Shown here: piece after piece, positions 16,217 through 24,609 of the stretch
Numbering within the stretch: the stretch's first letter is position 1
Layout of the letters: every line of letters begins with the position of its first letter
DNA from: Streptomyces sp. NBC_01669
GTDB lineage: Bacteria; Actinomycetota; Actinomycetes; Streptomycetales; Streptomycetaceae
Reading direction: 5' to 3'
Assembly (NCBI RefSeq): GCF_026339735.1
Contig: NZ_JAPEQG010000001.1
Span: 8,369,001 to 8,433,000 of the forward strand
Length of the DNA stretch: 64,000 nt
Translations under genes and position numbers: made by a program
Notes under the pieces: model-generated
Seen by the model: only the letters and a program-made list of their open reading frames with translations
What the model was told of the DNA's origin: nothing
The model's database searches: none

Positions 16217-17242
16217 ATGGCCACGAACAAGGCGCGCCGCGTGACGATGAGCGATGTCGCTCGCCATGCGGGTGTCTCGCGGACCACCGTCTCCTTCGTG
16301 CTCAACGAGCGTGCCGACGCCGCCATCCCCGAGGACACCCAGGCCCGCATCCGGGCCTCGATCGAGGAGCTCGGCTACCGGCCCAACGCCGGAGCCCGCG
16401 CGCTCGCCGCCAAGCGCAGCGAGTGGTACGGGCTCATCACCGAGATCGTCACCGCGCCGTTCGCCGTCGATGTGATCAAAGGTGCCCAGGACCGGGCCTG
16501 GGCCGACGGGAAGTTCCTCCTCATCACCGCGGGCGACAACGACCCCGCCATGGAGGCCGCCGCCTTCGACAAACTCCTGGAGCAGCGCGCAGAGGGGCTG
16601 CTGTACGCCACCACCTGGCACCGCGCCGTGACGCTGCCGCCCGCCGCCCGCGAGGTGCCGGTCGTCCTGGTGAACTGCTTCGACGCGGACGGCGCCCTGC
16701 CGTCCGTGGTGCCCGACGAGGTGGCGGGCGGGTACACCGCGACCCGGCGGCTGATCGACGCGGGCCACCGGCGCATCGGGTTCATCAACCTCGACACCGG
16801 CATCCCGGCCGCCGTCGGCCGGCTCAAGGGGTACGAGCAGGCGCTGCGCGAAGCCGGCGCCGACATCGACGACACCCTCGTGGTATCGGGGCACGCCACC
16901 GCGGACGGCGGCTACGCGGCGGCCTGCGAACTGCTCGACCGCGCGGATCCGGGTCACCGCCCGACCGCTCTGTTCTGCGGGAACGACCGGACGGCGATGG
17001 GCGCCTACGACGCCATCAAGGAACGCGGACTGCGGATCCCCGACGACATCGCCGTCATCGGATTCGACAACCAGGAACTCATCGCCGCCTACCTGCGGCC
17101 CGGCCTCACCACGGTCGCCCTGCCCTTCGAGGCCATGGGGGCAAAGGGCGTTGACATGCTCGGCGCTCTCACAGCGGGCCAGCCGCTCACCACCACACAG
17201 GTGACGGTCGACTGCCCGCTGATCGAACGCTCGTCGGTCTGA
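16217..17242 (+). CDS. LacI-family transcriptional regulator of the fructan/sucrose locus
   Basis: 341 residues. Seen: N-terminal HTH with hinge (VTMSDVARHAGVSRTTVSFV, then LGYRPNAGARALA) and a periplasmic-binding-protein-like effector domain (TEIVTAPFAVDVIKGAQDRA, RRIGFINLDTGIPAAVGRLK, ALFCGNDRTAMGAYDAI, VIGFDNQELIAAYLRPGLTT). First gene in the direction of the transporter and hydrolase genes, 67 bp before the binding protein. Expected to repress the locus and release on a fructo-oligosaccharide, sucrose or fructose signal; the effector is inference. Confidence 0.93.
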   Translation: MATNKARRVTMSDVARHAGVSRTTVSFVLNERADAAIPEDTQARIRASIEELGYRPNAGARALAAKRSEWYGLITEIVTAPFAVDVIKGAQDRAWADGKFLLITAGDNDPAMEAAAFDKLLEQRAEGLLYATTWHRAVTLPPAAREVPVVLVNCFDADGALPSVVPDEVAGGYTATRRLIDAGHRRIGFINLDTGIPAAVGRLKGYEQALREAGADIDDTLVVSGHATADGGYAAACELLDRADPGHRPTALFCGNDRTAMGAYDAIKERGLRIPDDIAVIGFDNQELIAAYLRPGLTTVALPFEAMGAKGVDMLGALTAGQPLTTTQVTVDCPLIERSSV

Positions 17243-17258
17243 CTGCAATCAGTCCGAC
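17237..17258 (+). repeat. Inverted repeat overlapping the LacI stop codon
   Basis: GACTG CAAT CAGTC (17241-17254) is a perfect 5-bp stem, extended outward to GTC/GAC after one mismatch. It lies between the regulator and the binding-protein gene. It could be a weak terminator or a second operator; its sequence does not resemble TAACGCGCGTTA. Confidence 0.4.
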
Positions 17259-17309
17259 GGGGATCCTCACCCGTCTTCGGCACAGTGAAGAGAGAGAAGA
17301 AACCACATT

Positions 17310-19001
17310 ATGGCACCGACCATACGTGTCCGGCGTTTCCGGCCTGCCGTACTCGCCGCCCCCGTCGTCGCCGCGGCCCTGCTGCTCACCGGCTGCAGCG
17401 GCACCGGTACGAACGCCGCGGGGGACACCTCCGGCGACCAGCTCCTCACCATTCCCCGTGAGGACTTCGCCACCTTCACCCGGAACTTCAACCCGTTCGC
17501 CCCCAGCCAGGTCGTGGCGCCCCTGACCACCCAAGCGATCTACGAGGCGATGCTCGTCTACAACCCGGCCAACGGCAAGGCAACGCCGTGGCTGGCCACC
17601 TCCTGGGAGACCAGTGCCGACGGCAGGACGGTGACGTTCACGCTGCGCGACGGCGTCAAGTGGTCCGACGGCAAGCCGCTGACCGCCGAGGACGTCGCGT
17701 ACACCTTCGCACTGCAGAAGAAGCTGCTCGGCGGCTACGAGTATCTGAAGTCGGCGAAGGCCGAGGGCGCGGACAAGGTGGTCTTCAGCCTCACGAAGCC
17801 CTATTCGCCCGGTCTGTTCGAGCTGGGCAAGCAGGTCATCGTGCCCCGGCATGTGTGGGAGAAGGTCAAGGACCCGGCGAAGGACACCAACCCGAACCCG
17901 GTGGGCACGGGCCCGTACACCAAGGTCGCCAACTTCCAGAGCCAGTCGTACGAGCTCCGCAGGAACCCCGAGTACTGGCAGCCGAAGAAGCAGCAGATCG
18001 CCGGGATCCGGGTGCTCGGCTTCTCCGGGAACGACAGCGCCAACCTGGCGTTCGTGAACGGCGAGGCGGACTGGACGCAGTCCTTCATCCCCGACGTGCA
18101 GAAGAGCTTCGTCGACAAGGACCCGAAACACAACGCGTACTGGTACCCGCGGACCGGGTCGATGGTCGAGTGGACCATGAACACGACCAAGGCGCCGTTC
18201 GACGACCCGAAGGTGCGCAAGGCGCTCAGCCAGGCCGTCGACCGGGACAGCGTCACCGAGGTCGGCATGAACGGGTACACGGAGCCGGCCGACTGCACCG
18301 GCCTGTCCGGCGGTTACGACGCGTGGCGCGACGCCGCCCTCGCCGCATCCTGCACCTGGACGAAGCACGACGCCGTCGCTGCCGGCAAGGCGCTCGACGA
18401 GGCCGGGTACCCGAAGGGCTCGGACGGCAGGCGCAAGCTGAAGAGCGGCAAGCCGTTCACCTTCGACATCTCGGTCGGATCCGCCTCCTCCGACTGGCTG
18501 TCCGTCGCCAACATCATCAAGCAGAACCTCGCCGAGGTCGGTGTCACCGCCCACGTGAAGTCCCCCGACTGGGCCGCCGTCGTCAGCGGTTACGAGACCG
18601 GTGACTACGACACCGGGATCGTGTGGAGCGACAACGGCGCCACACCGTTCCAGTTCTACCGGACCACGATGGGCACGGAATCGGTCAAGCCCGTCGGCAC
18701 CAAGACGGTCAGCAACTACCACCGCTTCGGTGACAAGAAGGCCGATCGGCTGCTGAACGAGTTCGCCGCCGCCCCCGACGAGGCCGGGCAGAAGGCCAAG
18801 GTCGACGCGTTGCAGAAGCTGTTCGCCGAGGACGCGCCCGTGGTGCCGCTCTTCCCCGGCCCGGAGTGGGGCGCGTACACCGACATCCGGTTCACTGGCT
18901 GGCCGACGGCGGACAACCCGTACGCCACGCTGACCAACCGCGGTGACACCACCGTCCTCGTCCTGACGAGCCTGAAGCCCGTCAAGAACCGACAGCACTG
19001 A
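17310..19001 (+). CDS. Opp/Dpp-type (family 5) solute-binding lipoprotein, probable fructo-oligosaccharide receptor
   Basis: 563 residues; a purine-rich GAGAGAGAAG precedes the ATG. Seen: lipobox LLLTGC after an Arg-rich start, and family-5 features ATPWLATSWETSADGRTVTF, LRDGVKWSDGKPLTAEDVAY, GTGPYTKVANF and VRKALSQAVDRDSV. Known: family-5 proteins bind peptides, nickel or oligosaccharides. Encoded with two permeases, two ATPases and two GH32 enzymes, it most likely captures fructan-derived oligosaccharides or sucrose. Followed by a hairpin that could reduce read-through, consistent with excess receptor over membrane parts. Confidence 0.88.
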   Translation: MAPTIRVRRFRPAVLAAPVVAAALLLTGCSGTGTNAAGDTSGDQLLTIPREDFATFTRNFNPFAPSQVVAPLTTQAIYEAMLVYNPANGKATPWLATSWETSADGRTVTFTLRDGVKWSDGKPLTAEDVAYTFALQKKLLGGYEYLKSAKAEGADKVVFSLTKPYSPGLFELGKQVIVPRHVWEKVKDPAKDTNPNPVGTGPYTKVANFQSQSYELRRNPEYWQPKKQQIAGIRVLGFSGNDSANLAFVNGEADWTQSFIPDVQKSFVDKDPKHNAYWYPRTGSMVEWTMNTTKAPFDDPKVRKALSQAVDRDSVTEVGMNGYTEPADCTGLSGGYDAWRDAALAASCTWTKHDAVAAGKALDEAGYPKGSDGRRKLKSGKPFTFDISVGSASSDWLSVANIIKQNLAEVGVTAHVKSPDWAAVVSGYETGDYDTGIVWSDNGATPFQFYRTTMGTESVKPVGTKTVSNYHRFGDKKADRLLNEFAAAPDEAGQKAKVDALQKLFAEDAPVVPLFPGPEWGAYTDIRFTGWPTADNPYATLTNRGDTTVLVLTSLKPVKNRQH

Positions 19002-19015
19002 CACCCCCACTCACT

Positions 19016-19059
19016 CCGGTGGTCCGCCCGCGCCGACAGCAGCTTCGGCGGGCCACCGG
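19016..19059 (+). terminator. Intercistronic hairpin between receptor and permease genes
   Basis: CCGGTGGTCCGCC (19016-19028) pairs with GGCGGGCCACCGG (19047-19059), 13 bp with one G-U pair. The next gene starts 25 bp later with its own ribosome-binding site, so this is probably a partial terminator or RNA-stability element, not the end of the operon. Confidence 0.65.
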
Positions 19060-19083
19060 CCCCTCAAGATCGGAGAGGGACCA

Positions 19084-20061
19084 GTGCGTTACATCCTGCG
19101 CAACCTGGGCTTCTACCTGCTGGCCTTCTGGGCTTCCATCACCCTGAACTTCATGCTGCCCCGCTTCATGCCCGGCGACCCGGTCTCCCGGATGTTCGCC
19201 CGCTCGCAGAGCCAGATGCAGCCCGAGCAGATCGACCAGCTCCGACGGCTCTTCGGCCTCGACCACCGGCCGATGTGGCAGCAGTACCTCGACTACGTCA
19301 AGGACGTCTGCACCGGGCACATGGGCATCTCCATCTCCCGCTTCCCGACCCCCGTCTCCGAGGTCATCGCCTCACAGATCGGCTGGACGCTGCTGCTGGG
19401 CGGAACCGCCCTGGTCATCGCCGTCGTCATCGGTAATCTGCTGGGCATCCTCGCCGCCTGGCGCCGCGGTGGCGTCCTCGACTCGGTGTTCCCGCCGCTG
19501 CTCGTCTTCGCAGGCTCGTTCCCTTACTTCTGGCTCGCCATGGGCGCCCTTTACCTGTTCGGCATGACGCTCGGCTGGTTCCCCATGCGACACGCCTTCG
19601 ACGTCGGCTTCAGCCCGGACCTGTCCTGGGCATTCCTTTCCAACGCGGCCTCGCACCTGGTGCTGCCCGCACTGACGATCGTCCTGGTGTCGATCGGCGG
19701 CTGGATGCTCGGCATGCGCAACACGATGATCGCCACGGTCGCCGAGGACTACATCACGATGGCTGAGGCCAAGGGGCTCAGCCCCAGCCGCATCATGTTC
19801 CGGTACGCGGCACGCAACGCGATGCTGCCGTCGGTCACCAACTTCGGCATGGCGCTCGGATTCGTGGTCGGCGGCGCGTTGCTCACCGAGGTCGTCTTCG
19901 CCTACCCGGGCGTCGGCTTCCAGCTGCTCGCCGCGGTCCAGGGCCTCGACTACCCGCTGATGCAGGGGATCTTCCTCACCATCACCGCCGCGGTCCTGGT
20001 CGCCAACTTCCTCGTCGACCTCGTCCATGTCCGTCTCGACCCGCGCGTGCGCGTCCGCTGA
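19084..20061 (+). CDS. ABC importer permease, DppB/OppB type
   Basis: 325 residues from GTG 19084 behind GGAGAGGGACCA. Seen: N-terminal anchor MRYILRNLGFYLLAFWASIT, the periplasmic segment MPGDPVSRMFA typical of the DppB group, about six membrane helices, and the cytoplasmic EAA-like loop EDYITMAEAKGLSPSRIMF. Pairs with the next gene to form the channel. Same transcript as the receptor and ATPase genes. Confidence 0.93.
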   Translation: MRYILRNLGFYLLAFWASITLNFMLPRFMPGDPVSRMFARSQSQMQPEQIDQLRRLFGLDHRPMWQQYLDYVKDVCTGHMGISISRFPTPVSEVIASQIGWTLLLGGTALVIAVVIGNLLGILAAWRRGGVLDSVFPPLLVFAGSFPYFWLAMGALYLFGMTLGWFPMRHAFDVGFSPDLSWAFLSNAASHLVLPALTIVLVSIGGWMLGMRNTMIATVAEDYITMAEAKGLSPSRIMFRYAARNAMLPSVTNFGMALGFVVGGALLTEVVFAYPGVGFQLLAAVQGLDYPLMQGIFLTITAAVLVANFLVDLVHVRLDPRVRVR

Positions 20062-20084
20062 GCGGCCGGAGAAGGAGAAGACCC

Positions 20085-21032
20085 ATGAGTGTCCTCGACT
20101 CCCGCACGGAGCCCGCCGCGCCACGGACGGCGCCCCCGGACGCCGACGCGCCGAAGGCCCCTCGCGCCCGTGCCGGGCTGCTGCGGTCGCTGCTCGCCAA
20201 CCGCAAGGCCCTGTTCGGTGCCGTCGTCCTCGTGCTGTTCGTGCTGCTCGCCCTGCTGGCGCCGCTGATCGCCCCCGGCGACCCGTCGAAGATCAACAGT
20301 CTGGGTGCCGGCGCTCCGTCGGCGTCCCATCCGCTCGGTACGACCGCCAAGGGGCAGGATGTCCTCGCACTGACCCTGTGGGGTGCGCGCAGCTCGCTGC
20401 TCGTCGGCTTCTCGGTCGGGATCGCCGCGACCGCCCTCGCCGTGCTCGTCGGCATGGCGTCCGCCTACTTCGGGCGGCTCGTCGACGACGTGCTCTCGCT
20501 CGTCACCAACATCTTCCTGCTCGTGCCCGGCGTACCGCTGCTGGTCATACTCGCAGCGTTCATGCCGCCCGGCACCACGACCGTCATCCTGGTCCTCGTC
20601 GTCACCGGCTGGGCGGGCTCCGCCCGGGTGCTGCGCGCCCAGGCCAAGTCGATCCGCGGCAAGGACTTCGTCGCCGCCTCCGTCGTCACCGGTGAACGCG
20701 CCGTACGGATCATGTTCCGGGAGATCCTCCCCAACATGGCGTCGGTCGTCATGACGACGCTGCTCGGCTGCGTCATCTTCGGCATCGGCGCCCAGGCGGG
20801 CCTGGAGTTCCTCGGTCTCGGCGACGCGAGCGTCGTCAGCTGGGGCACCAACCTGTACTGGGCCGGCAACGACGGCGCGCTGATGACCGGCGCCTGGTGG
20901 GTGTTCGTGCCCTCCGGCCTGTGTATCGCCCTCGTCGCCTTCGCCCTCGCGATGGTCAACTACGCGGTCGACGAGATCACCAACCCGAGGCTGCGTGCAC
21001 GCCGCCCCAGGACCGCCACGAAGAAGGGCTGA
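20085..21032 (+). CDS. ABC importer permease, DppC/OppC type
   Basis: 315 residues; GGAGAAGGAGAAG precedes the ATG. Seen: a disordered N-terminal stretch with many Ala and Pro, first helix LFGAVVLVLFVLLALLAPLI, the DppC signature HPLGTTAKGQDVLALTLWGA, and the EAA loop RGKDFVAASVVTGERAVRIM. 23 bp after the first permease and 3 bp before the first ATPase gene, so tightly linked in one operon. Confidence 0.93.
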   Translation: MSVLDSRTEPAAPRTAPPDADAPKAPRARAGLLRSLLANRKALFGAVVLVLFVLLALLAPLIAPGDPSKINSLGAGAPSASHPLGTTAKGQDVLALTLWGARSSLLVGFSVGIAATALAVLVGMASAYFGRLVDDVLSLVTNIFLLVPGVPLLVILAAFMPPGTTTVILVLVVTGWAGSARVLRAQAKSIRGKDFVAASVVTGERAVRIMFREILPNMASVVMTTLLGCVIFGIGAQAGLEFLGLGDASVVSWGTNLYWAGNDGALMTGAWWVFVPSGLCIALVAFALAMVNYAVDEITNPRLRARRPRTATKKG

Positions 21033-21035
21033 ACG

Positions 21036-22037
21036 ATGACCGTGCCCTCTCACCGGACCGCTTCCCCCCACCGGCCGGTTCCGTCCCGCGAACCCGTCCT
21101 CGACGTACGGAACCTGCGCGTCGAGTACGGCGGGGACGGCCGCTCCGTCGTCGGCGCCGACAACGTCTCCTTCACCATCGGCGCGGGCGAGATCTTCGGT
21201 CTCGCCGGGGAGTCCGGCTGCGGCAAGTCGACCGTCGCCAACGCCGTGATGCGCCTGCTGAAGCCGCCCGCGCAGATCACCGCCGGGTCGATCCTTTTCG
21301 ACGGCCGTGACGTCCTCGCCATGGACCCGCGCGAACTGCGCGCCTTCCGCTGGCGCGAGATCGCCATGGTGTTCCAGTCCGCGATGAACTCGCTCAACCC
21401 GGTCCTCACCATCGGCGAGCAGATCGGCGACATCTTCACCACACACGAACGGATGAGGAAGCGCCGGGCCCGGGCCCGCTCCGGGGAACTCCTCGAACTC
21501 GTGGGCATCGACCCGGCCCGGCTGAAGGCCTATCCGCACCAGCTCTCCGGCGGAATGCGCCAGCGCGTCGTCATCGCCATGGCCGTCGCCCTGAAGCCGA
21601 CGCTGCTCATCATGGACGAGCCGACCACTGCGCTCGACGTCGTCGTGCAGCAGGAAATCATGGCGCAGATCGGCGACCTCCAGCGCGAGCTGGGCTTCTC
21701 CGTCCTGTTCATCACCCACGACATATCCCTGATGGTCGAGCTGTCCCACCGGATGGGCGTGATGTACGGCGGCCGGCTCGTCGAACTCGCGGCGGCGAAG
21801 GAACTCTTCGCCCAACCGCTGCACCCCTACACCCAGGCGCTGATGAACGCCTTCCCGCCGCTCACCGGACCGCGCGTCGAGCTCACCGGCCTCGCCGACA
21901 CCCCGCGTACGGAACACGGCTGCGGCTTCCACGCCCACTGCCCGGACGACCGGTCCGACTGTTCGACGAACATCCCCGACCTGCGCGAAGTGGCCGCCGG
22001 CCGCTTCGTCGCCCGTACCGGTGGAGGCGCGCGATGA
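21036..22037 (+). CDS. ABC importer ATPase, DppD/OppD type
   Basis: 333 residues. Walker A GESGCGKST, signature LSGGMRQRV, Walker B LLIMDEPTTALD and switch His in FITHD. The C-terminal oligopeptide-ABC region contains the Cys cluster HGCGFHAHCPDD followed by DCSTN. Energises import together with the following paralogue; its stop overlaps the next start. Confidence 0.94.
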   Translation: MTVPSHRTASPHRPVPSREPVLDVRNLRVEYGGDGRSVVGADNVSFTIGAGEIFGLAGESGCGKSTVANAVMRLLKPPAQITAGSILFDGRDVLAMDPRELRAFRWREIAMVFQSAMNSLNPVLTIGEQIGDIFTTHERMRKRRARARSGELLELVGIDPARLKAYPHQLSGGMRQRVVIAMAVALKPTLLIMDEPTTALDVVVQQEIMAQIGDLQRELGFSVLFITHDISLMVELSHRMGVMYGGRLVELAAAKELFAQPLHPYTQALMNAFPPLTGPRVELTGLADTPRTEHGCGFHAHCPDDRSDCSTNIPDLREVAAGRFVARTGGGAR

Positions 22038-23062
22038 TGGCCCCGGCCGCCGCGACCCGTGCCCCGCTGCTGAGCGTGCGCGGACTCACCAAGGACTTCC
22101 GGATGGGCGGGCTGTTCTCCCGCGACCGTCACCGGGCACTGAACGCCGTCGACGTCGACATCCCGCACGGCCGGATCGTGGCCCTCGTCGGCGAGTCCGG
22201 GAGCGGCAAGTCGACCCTCGCCCGTTGCCTGGCCCGGCTGGAACAGCCGAGCTCCGGCCAGGTCCTGCTGGACGGCGAGGACGTCCTGAGAACGCAGAAG
22301 CGCGGCGCGTCCCGTGCCTACCGCTCAACCGTCCAGATGGTCTTCCAGGACCCGTTCGGCTCCCTCAACCCCGTTCACCGGGTCGAGCACTTCCTGCGCC
22401 GGGCGCTGCTCGTGCACGGGCGGCCCGCGGGCGAGGACGAACTGCGGGAGCTGATCACCACGGTCGGGCTGACCGAGGACATGCTCGAGTCGTATCCGCA
22501 CGAACTCTCCGGTGGTCAGCGTCAGCGCGTCGCCATCGCCCGCGCGCTCGCCGTCGACCCCCGGCTCGTCCTCGCCGACGAACCGACGTCCATGCTCGAC
22601 GTCTCCGTACGCATCGGCATCCTCAACCTGATGCGGCGGCTGCGCGACGAGCACGGCATCTCCCTGCTGTACATCACGCACGACCTGGCCTCGGCCCGGT
22701 ATGTCGCCGACACGACCCAGGTGCTGTTCGCCGGTGAACTCGTCGAGGGCGGCGACTCGCTCGCCCTGATGGACCGACCCGCCCACCCGTACACCCAGCT
22801 CCTGCTGTCGGCCGTGCCCGACCCGGAGCGCACCGAGGGCTACGACCCGGTGCTGCGGGCCGGGCTGCGCGCCGCCGTGCTGACGCCGGAGTCGTGCCCG
22901 TACGAGGACGAAGGCACCTGCAGCCGCACGGAGCCGGTCCGTCACACCGTCGGTGAGGACGACGGACAGCCGCACTGGGTGCGCTGCCATCTGTACGCCC
23001 CCGCCACCCCCACCGCGCGCCGCGTCCTGACCGCGGCCACCCCGGAAGTCGAGAACGTCTGA
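22034..23062 (+). CDS. ABC importer ATPase, DppF/OppF type
   Basis: 342 residues; the ATG overlaps the stop of the preceding ATPase by 4 bp. Walker A GESGSGKST, signature LSGGQRQRV, Walker B LVLADEPTSMLD, and C-terminal Cys pair in ESCPYEDEGTCSRTEP. Completes a five-part Opp-type transporter. The next gene, a GH32 hydrolase, begins one base after its stop, which ties transport to fructan cleavage. Confidence 0.94.
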   Translation: MMAPAAATRAPLLSVRGLTKDFRMGGLFSRDRHRALNAVDVDIPHGRIVALVGESGSGKSTLARCLARLEQPSSGQVLLDGEDVLRTQKRGASRAYRSTVQMVFQDPFGSLNPVHRVEHFLRRALLVHGRPAGEDELRELITTVGLTEDMLESYPHELSGGQRQRVAIARALAVDPRLVLADEPTSMLDVSVRIGILNLMRRLRDEHGISLLYITHDLASARYVADTTQVLFAGELVEGGDSLALMDRPAHPYTQLLLSAVPDPERTEGYDPVLRAGLRAAVLTPESCPYEDEGTCSRTEPVRHTVGEDDGQPHWVRCHLYAPATPTARRVLTAATPEVENV

Positions 23063-23063
23063 T

Positions 23064-24578
23064 ATGACTCACGACATCACCCTGCCCCGCGCCCGCCACC
23101 AGGACGCGCCGAGGGGCCTGGCCGAACGGGCCGTCCTCGACCCGCACCGGCCCCGATTCCACTTCACCGCTCCCGGCGGCTGGCTCAACGACCCCAACGG
23201 GATGACCCATTGGGACGGCGTCTACCACCTTTTCTATCAGTACAACCCCCTCGCCGCCGCCCACCACCGCATCCACTGGGGCCACGCCACCAGCCGCGAC
23301 CTCGTCACCTGGACCGACGAACCCGTCGCCCTCGTCCCCGGAACCGACGGACCCGACCGTGACGGCTGCTGGTCCGGCGTCCTCGTCGACGACGGCGGCA
23401 CCCCGACCCTCGTCTACTCCGGTCGGCACGGCGATCGTGAACTCCCTTGCGTGGCCACCGGATCACCCGATCTGCGCAGCTGGCGCAAGGAACCCGCCAA
23501 CCCGGTGATCGCCGCCCCGCCGGAGGGCGACCTCACCGCCTTCCGCGACCACTGCGTGTGGCAGGAGGACGGCAAGTGGCGCCAGCTCATCGGCTCGGGC
23601 ATCCGGGGCGTCGGCGGCACGGCATTCCTGTACGAGTCCGAGGACCTGCGCAGCTGGCGGTACGTGGGCCCGCTCCTCACCGGCGACGCGAGCACCGGCA
23701 CGGCGGCCGACCTCGACTGGACCGGCACCATGTGGGAGTGCGTCGACCTGTTCCGGATCGACGGCGCCGACATCCTGGCCTTCTCCGCCTGGGACGAAGG
23801 CACCACGCACTACCCGCTCTACTGGACCGGACAGTACGAGGGCGACACGTTCACGCCGCGCGGACTCCACCGACTCGACTACGGCCAGCGGTACTTCTAC
23901 GCCCCGCAGTCCACGCGTGACGCACTCGGCCGGCGCGTCATGTTCGGCTGGCTCCAGGAGGGCCGCGACGAGGACGCCATGGCCGACGCCGGCTGGTGCG
24001 GAGTGATGTCCCTGCCGCGCGTGGTCACCCTGGGCGCCGACGGCCTGCTCGCCCAGGCACCCGTGCCGGAGCTGGCGCGGCTGCGCCGCGACGCGGTCCG
24101 CACCGGTGCGTTCGCCGTCACCGACGGGACATACGTCCGGCTCGACGACGTCAGCGGCGACCAGCTCGACATCGAGGCGACGCTGCGCCTCGCCCCCGGA
24201 GCGGTCGCCCGGCTCGTGGTGCGTGAGACCCCGGACGGTTCGGAGCGGACCGTCGTCGAAGCGGCACGCGCCGAGGACGGCACCGGCACCCTGCGACTGC
24301 GCCGCGAGGCCAGCAGCCTCGACCCGGCCGTCGACACCGAACCCCGGCACGGGGAACTGCCGTTGACCGGAGACGGCACGGTGAATCTCCGGGTCGTCGT
24401 CGACCACTCAGCGCTGGAGATCTTCGCCAACGGGCGCGCGCTGACCGCCCGGATCTACCCGACCCGCCCCGACGCCCTCGGCGTGGGTATCGCCGCCGTC
24501 GGCGCAGTCGCCGTGGAGCGGCTCGACGCCTGGCAGATGGCCGCCGTCTTCGACGGTCCGCGCCCGCTCTGGCCCTGA
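23064..24578 (+). CDS. Cytoplasmic GH32 beta-fructosidase (sucrase/levanase-type)
   Basis: 504 residues with no signal peptide. Seen: the GH32 nucleophile block WLNDPNGMTH (Asp about 43), the transition-state block AFRDHCVW (Asp about 162; the usual FRDP has His instead of Pro) and the acid/base block MWECVDLF (Glu about 225), then a C-terminal beta-sandwich ending with the family motif ALEIFANG. It should hydrolyse imported sucrose or short fructans to fructose and glucose. It follows the ATPase gene by one base and precedes the exported GH32 enzyme by 31 bp with a fresh ribosome-binding site (GAGGAGACGACCC). Confidence 0.93.
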   Translation: MTHDITLPRARHQDAPRGLAERAVLDPHRPRFHFTAPGGWLNDPNGMTHWDGVYHLFYQYNPLAAAHHRIHWGHATSRDLVTWTDEPVALVPGTDGPDRDGCWSGVLVDDGGTPTLVYSGRHGDRELPCVATGSPDLRSWRKEPANPVIAAPPEGDLTAFRDHCVWQEDGKWRQLIGSGIRGVGGTAFLYESEDLRSWRYVGPLLTGDASTGTAADLDWTGTMWECVDLFRIDGADILAFSAWDEGTTHYPLYWTGQYEGDTFTPRGLHRLDYGQRYFYAPQSTRDALGRRVMFGWLQEGRDEDAMADAGWCGVMSLPRVVTLGADGLLAQAPVPELARLRRDAVRTGAFAVTDGTYVRLDDVSGDQLDIEATLRLAPGAVARLVVRETPDGSERTVVEAARAEDGTGTLRLRREASSLDPAVDTEPRHGELPLTGDGTVNLRVVVDHSALEIFANGRALTARIYPTRPDALGVGIAAVGAVAVERLDAWQMAAVFDGPRPLWP

Positions 24579-24609
24579 ACGACACCCCTCCACCCTGAGG
24601 AGACGACCC

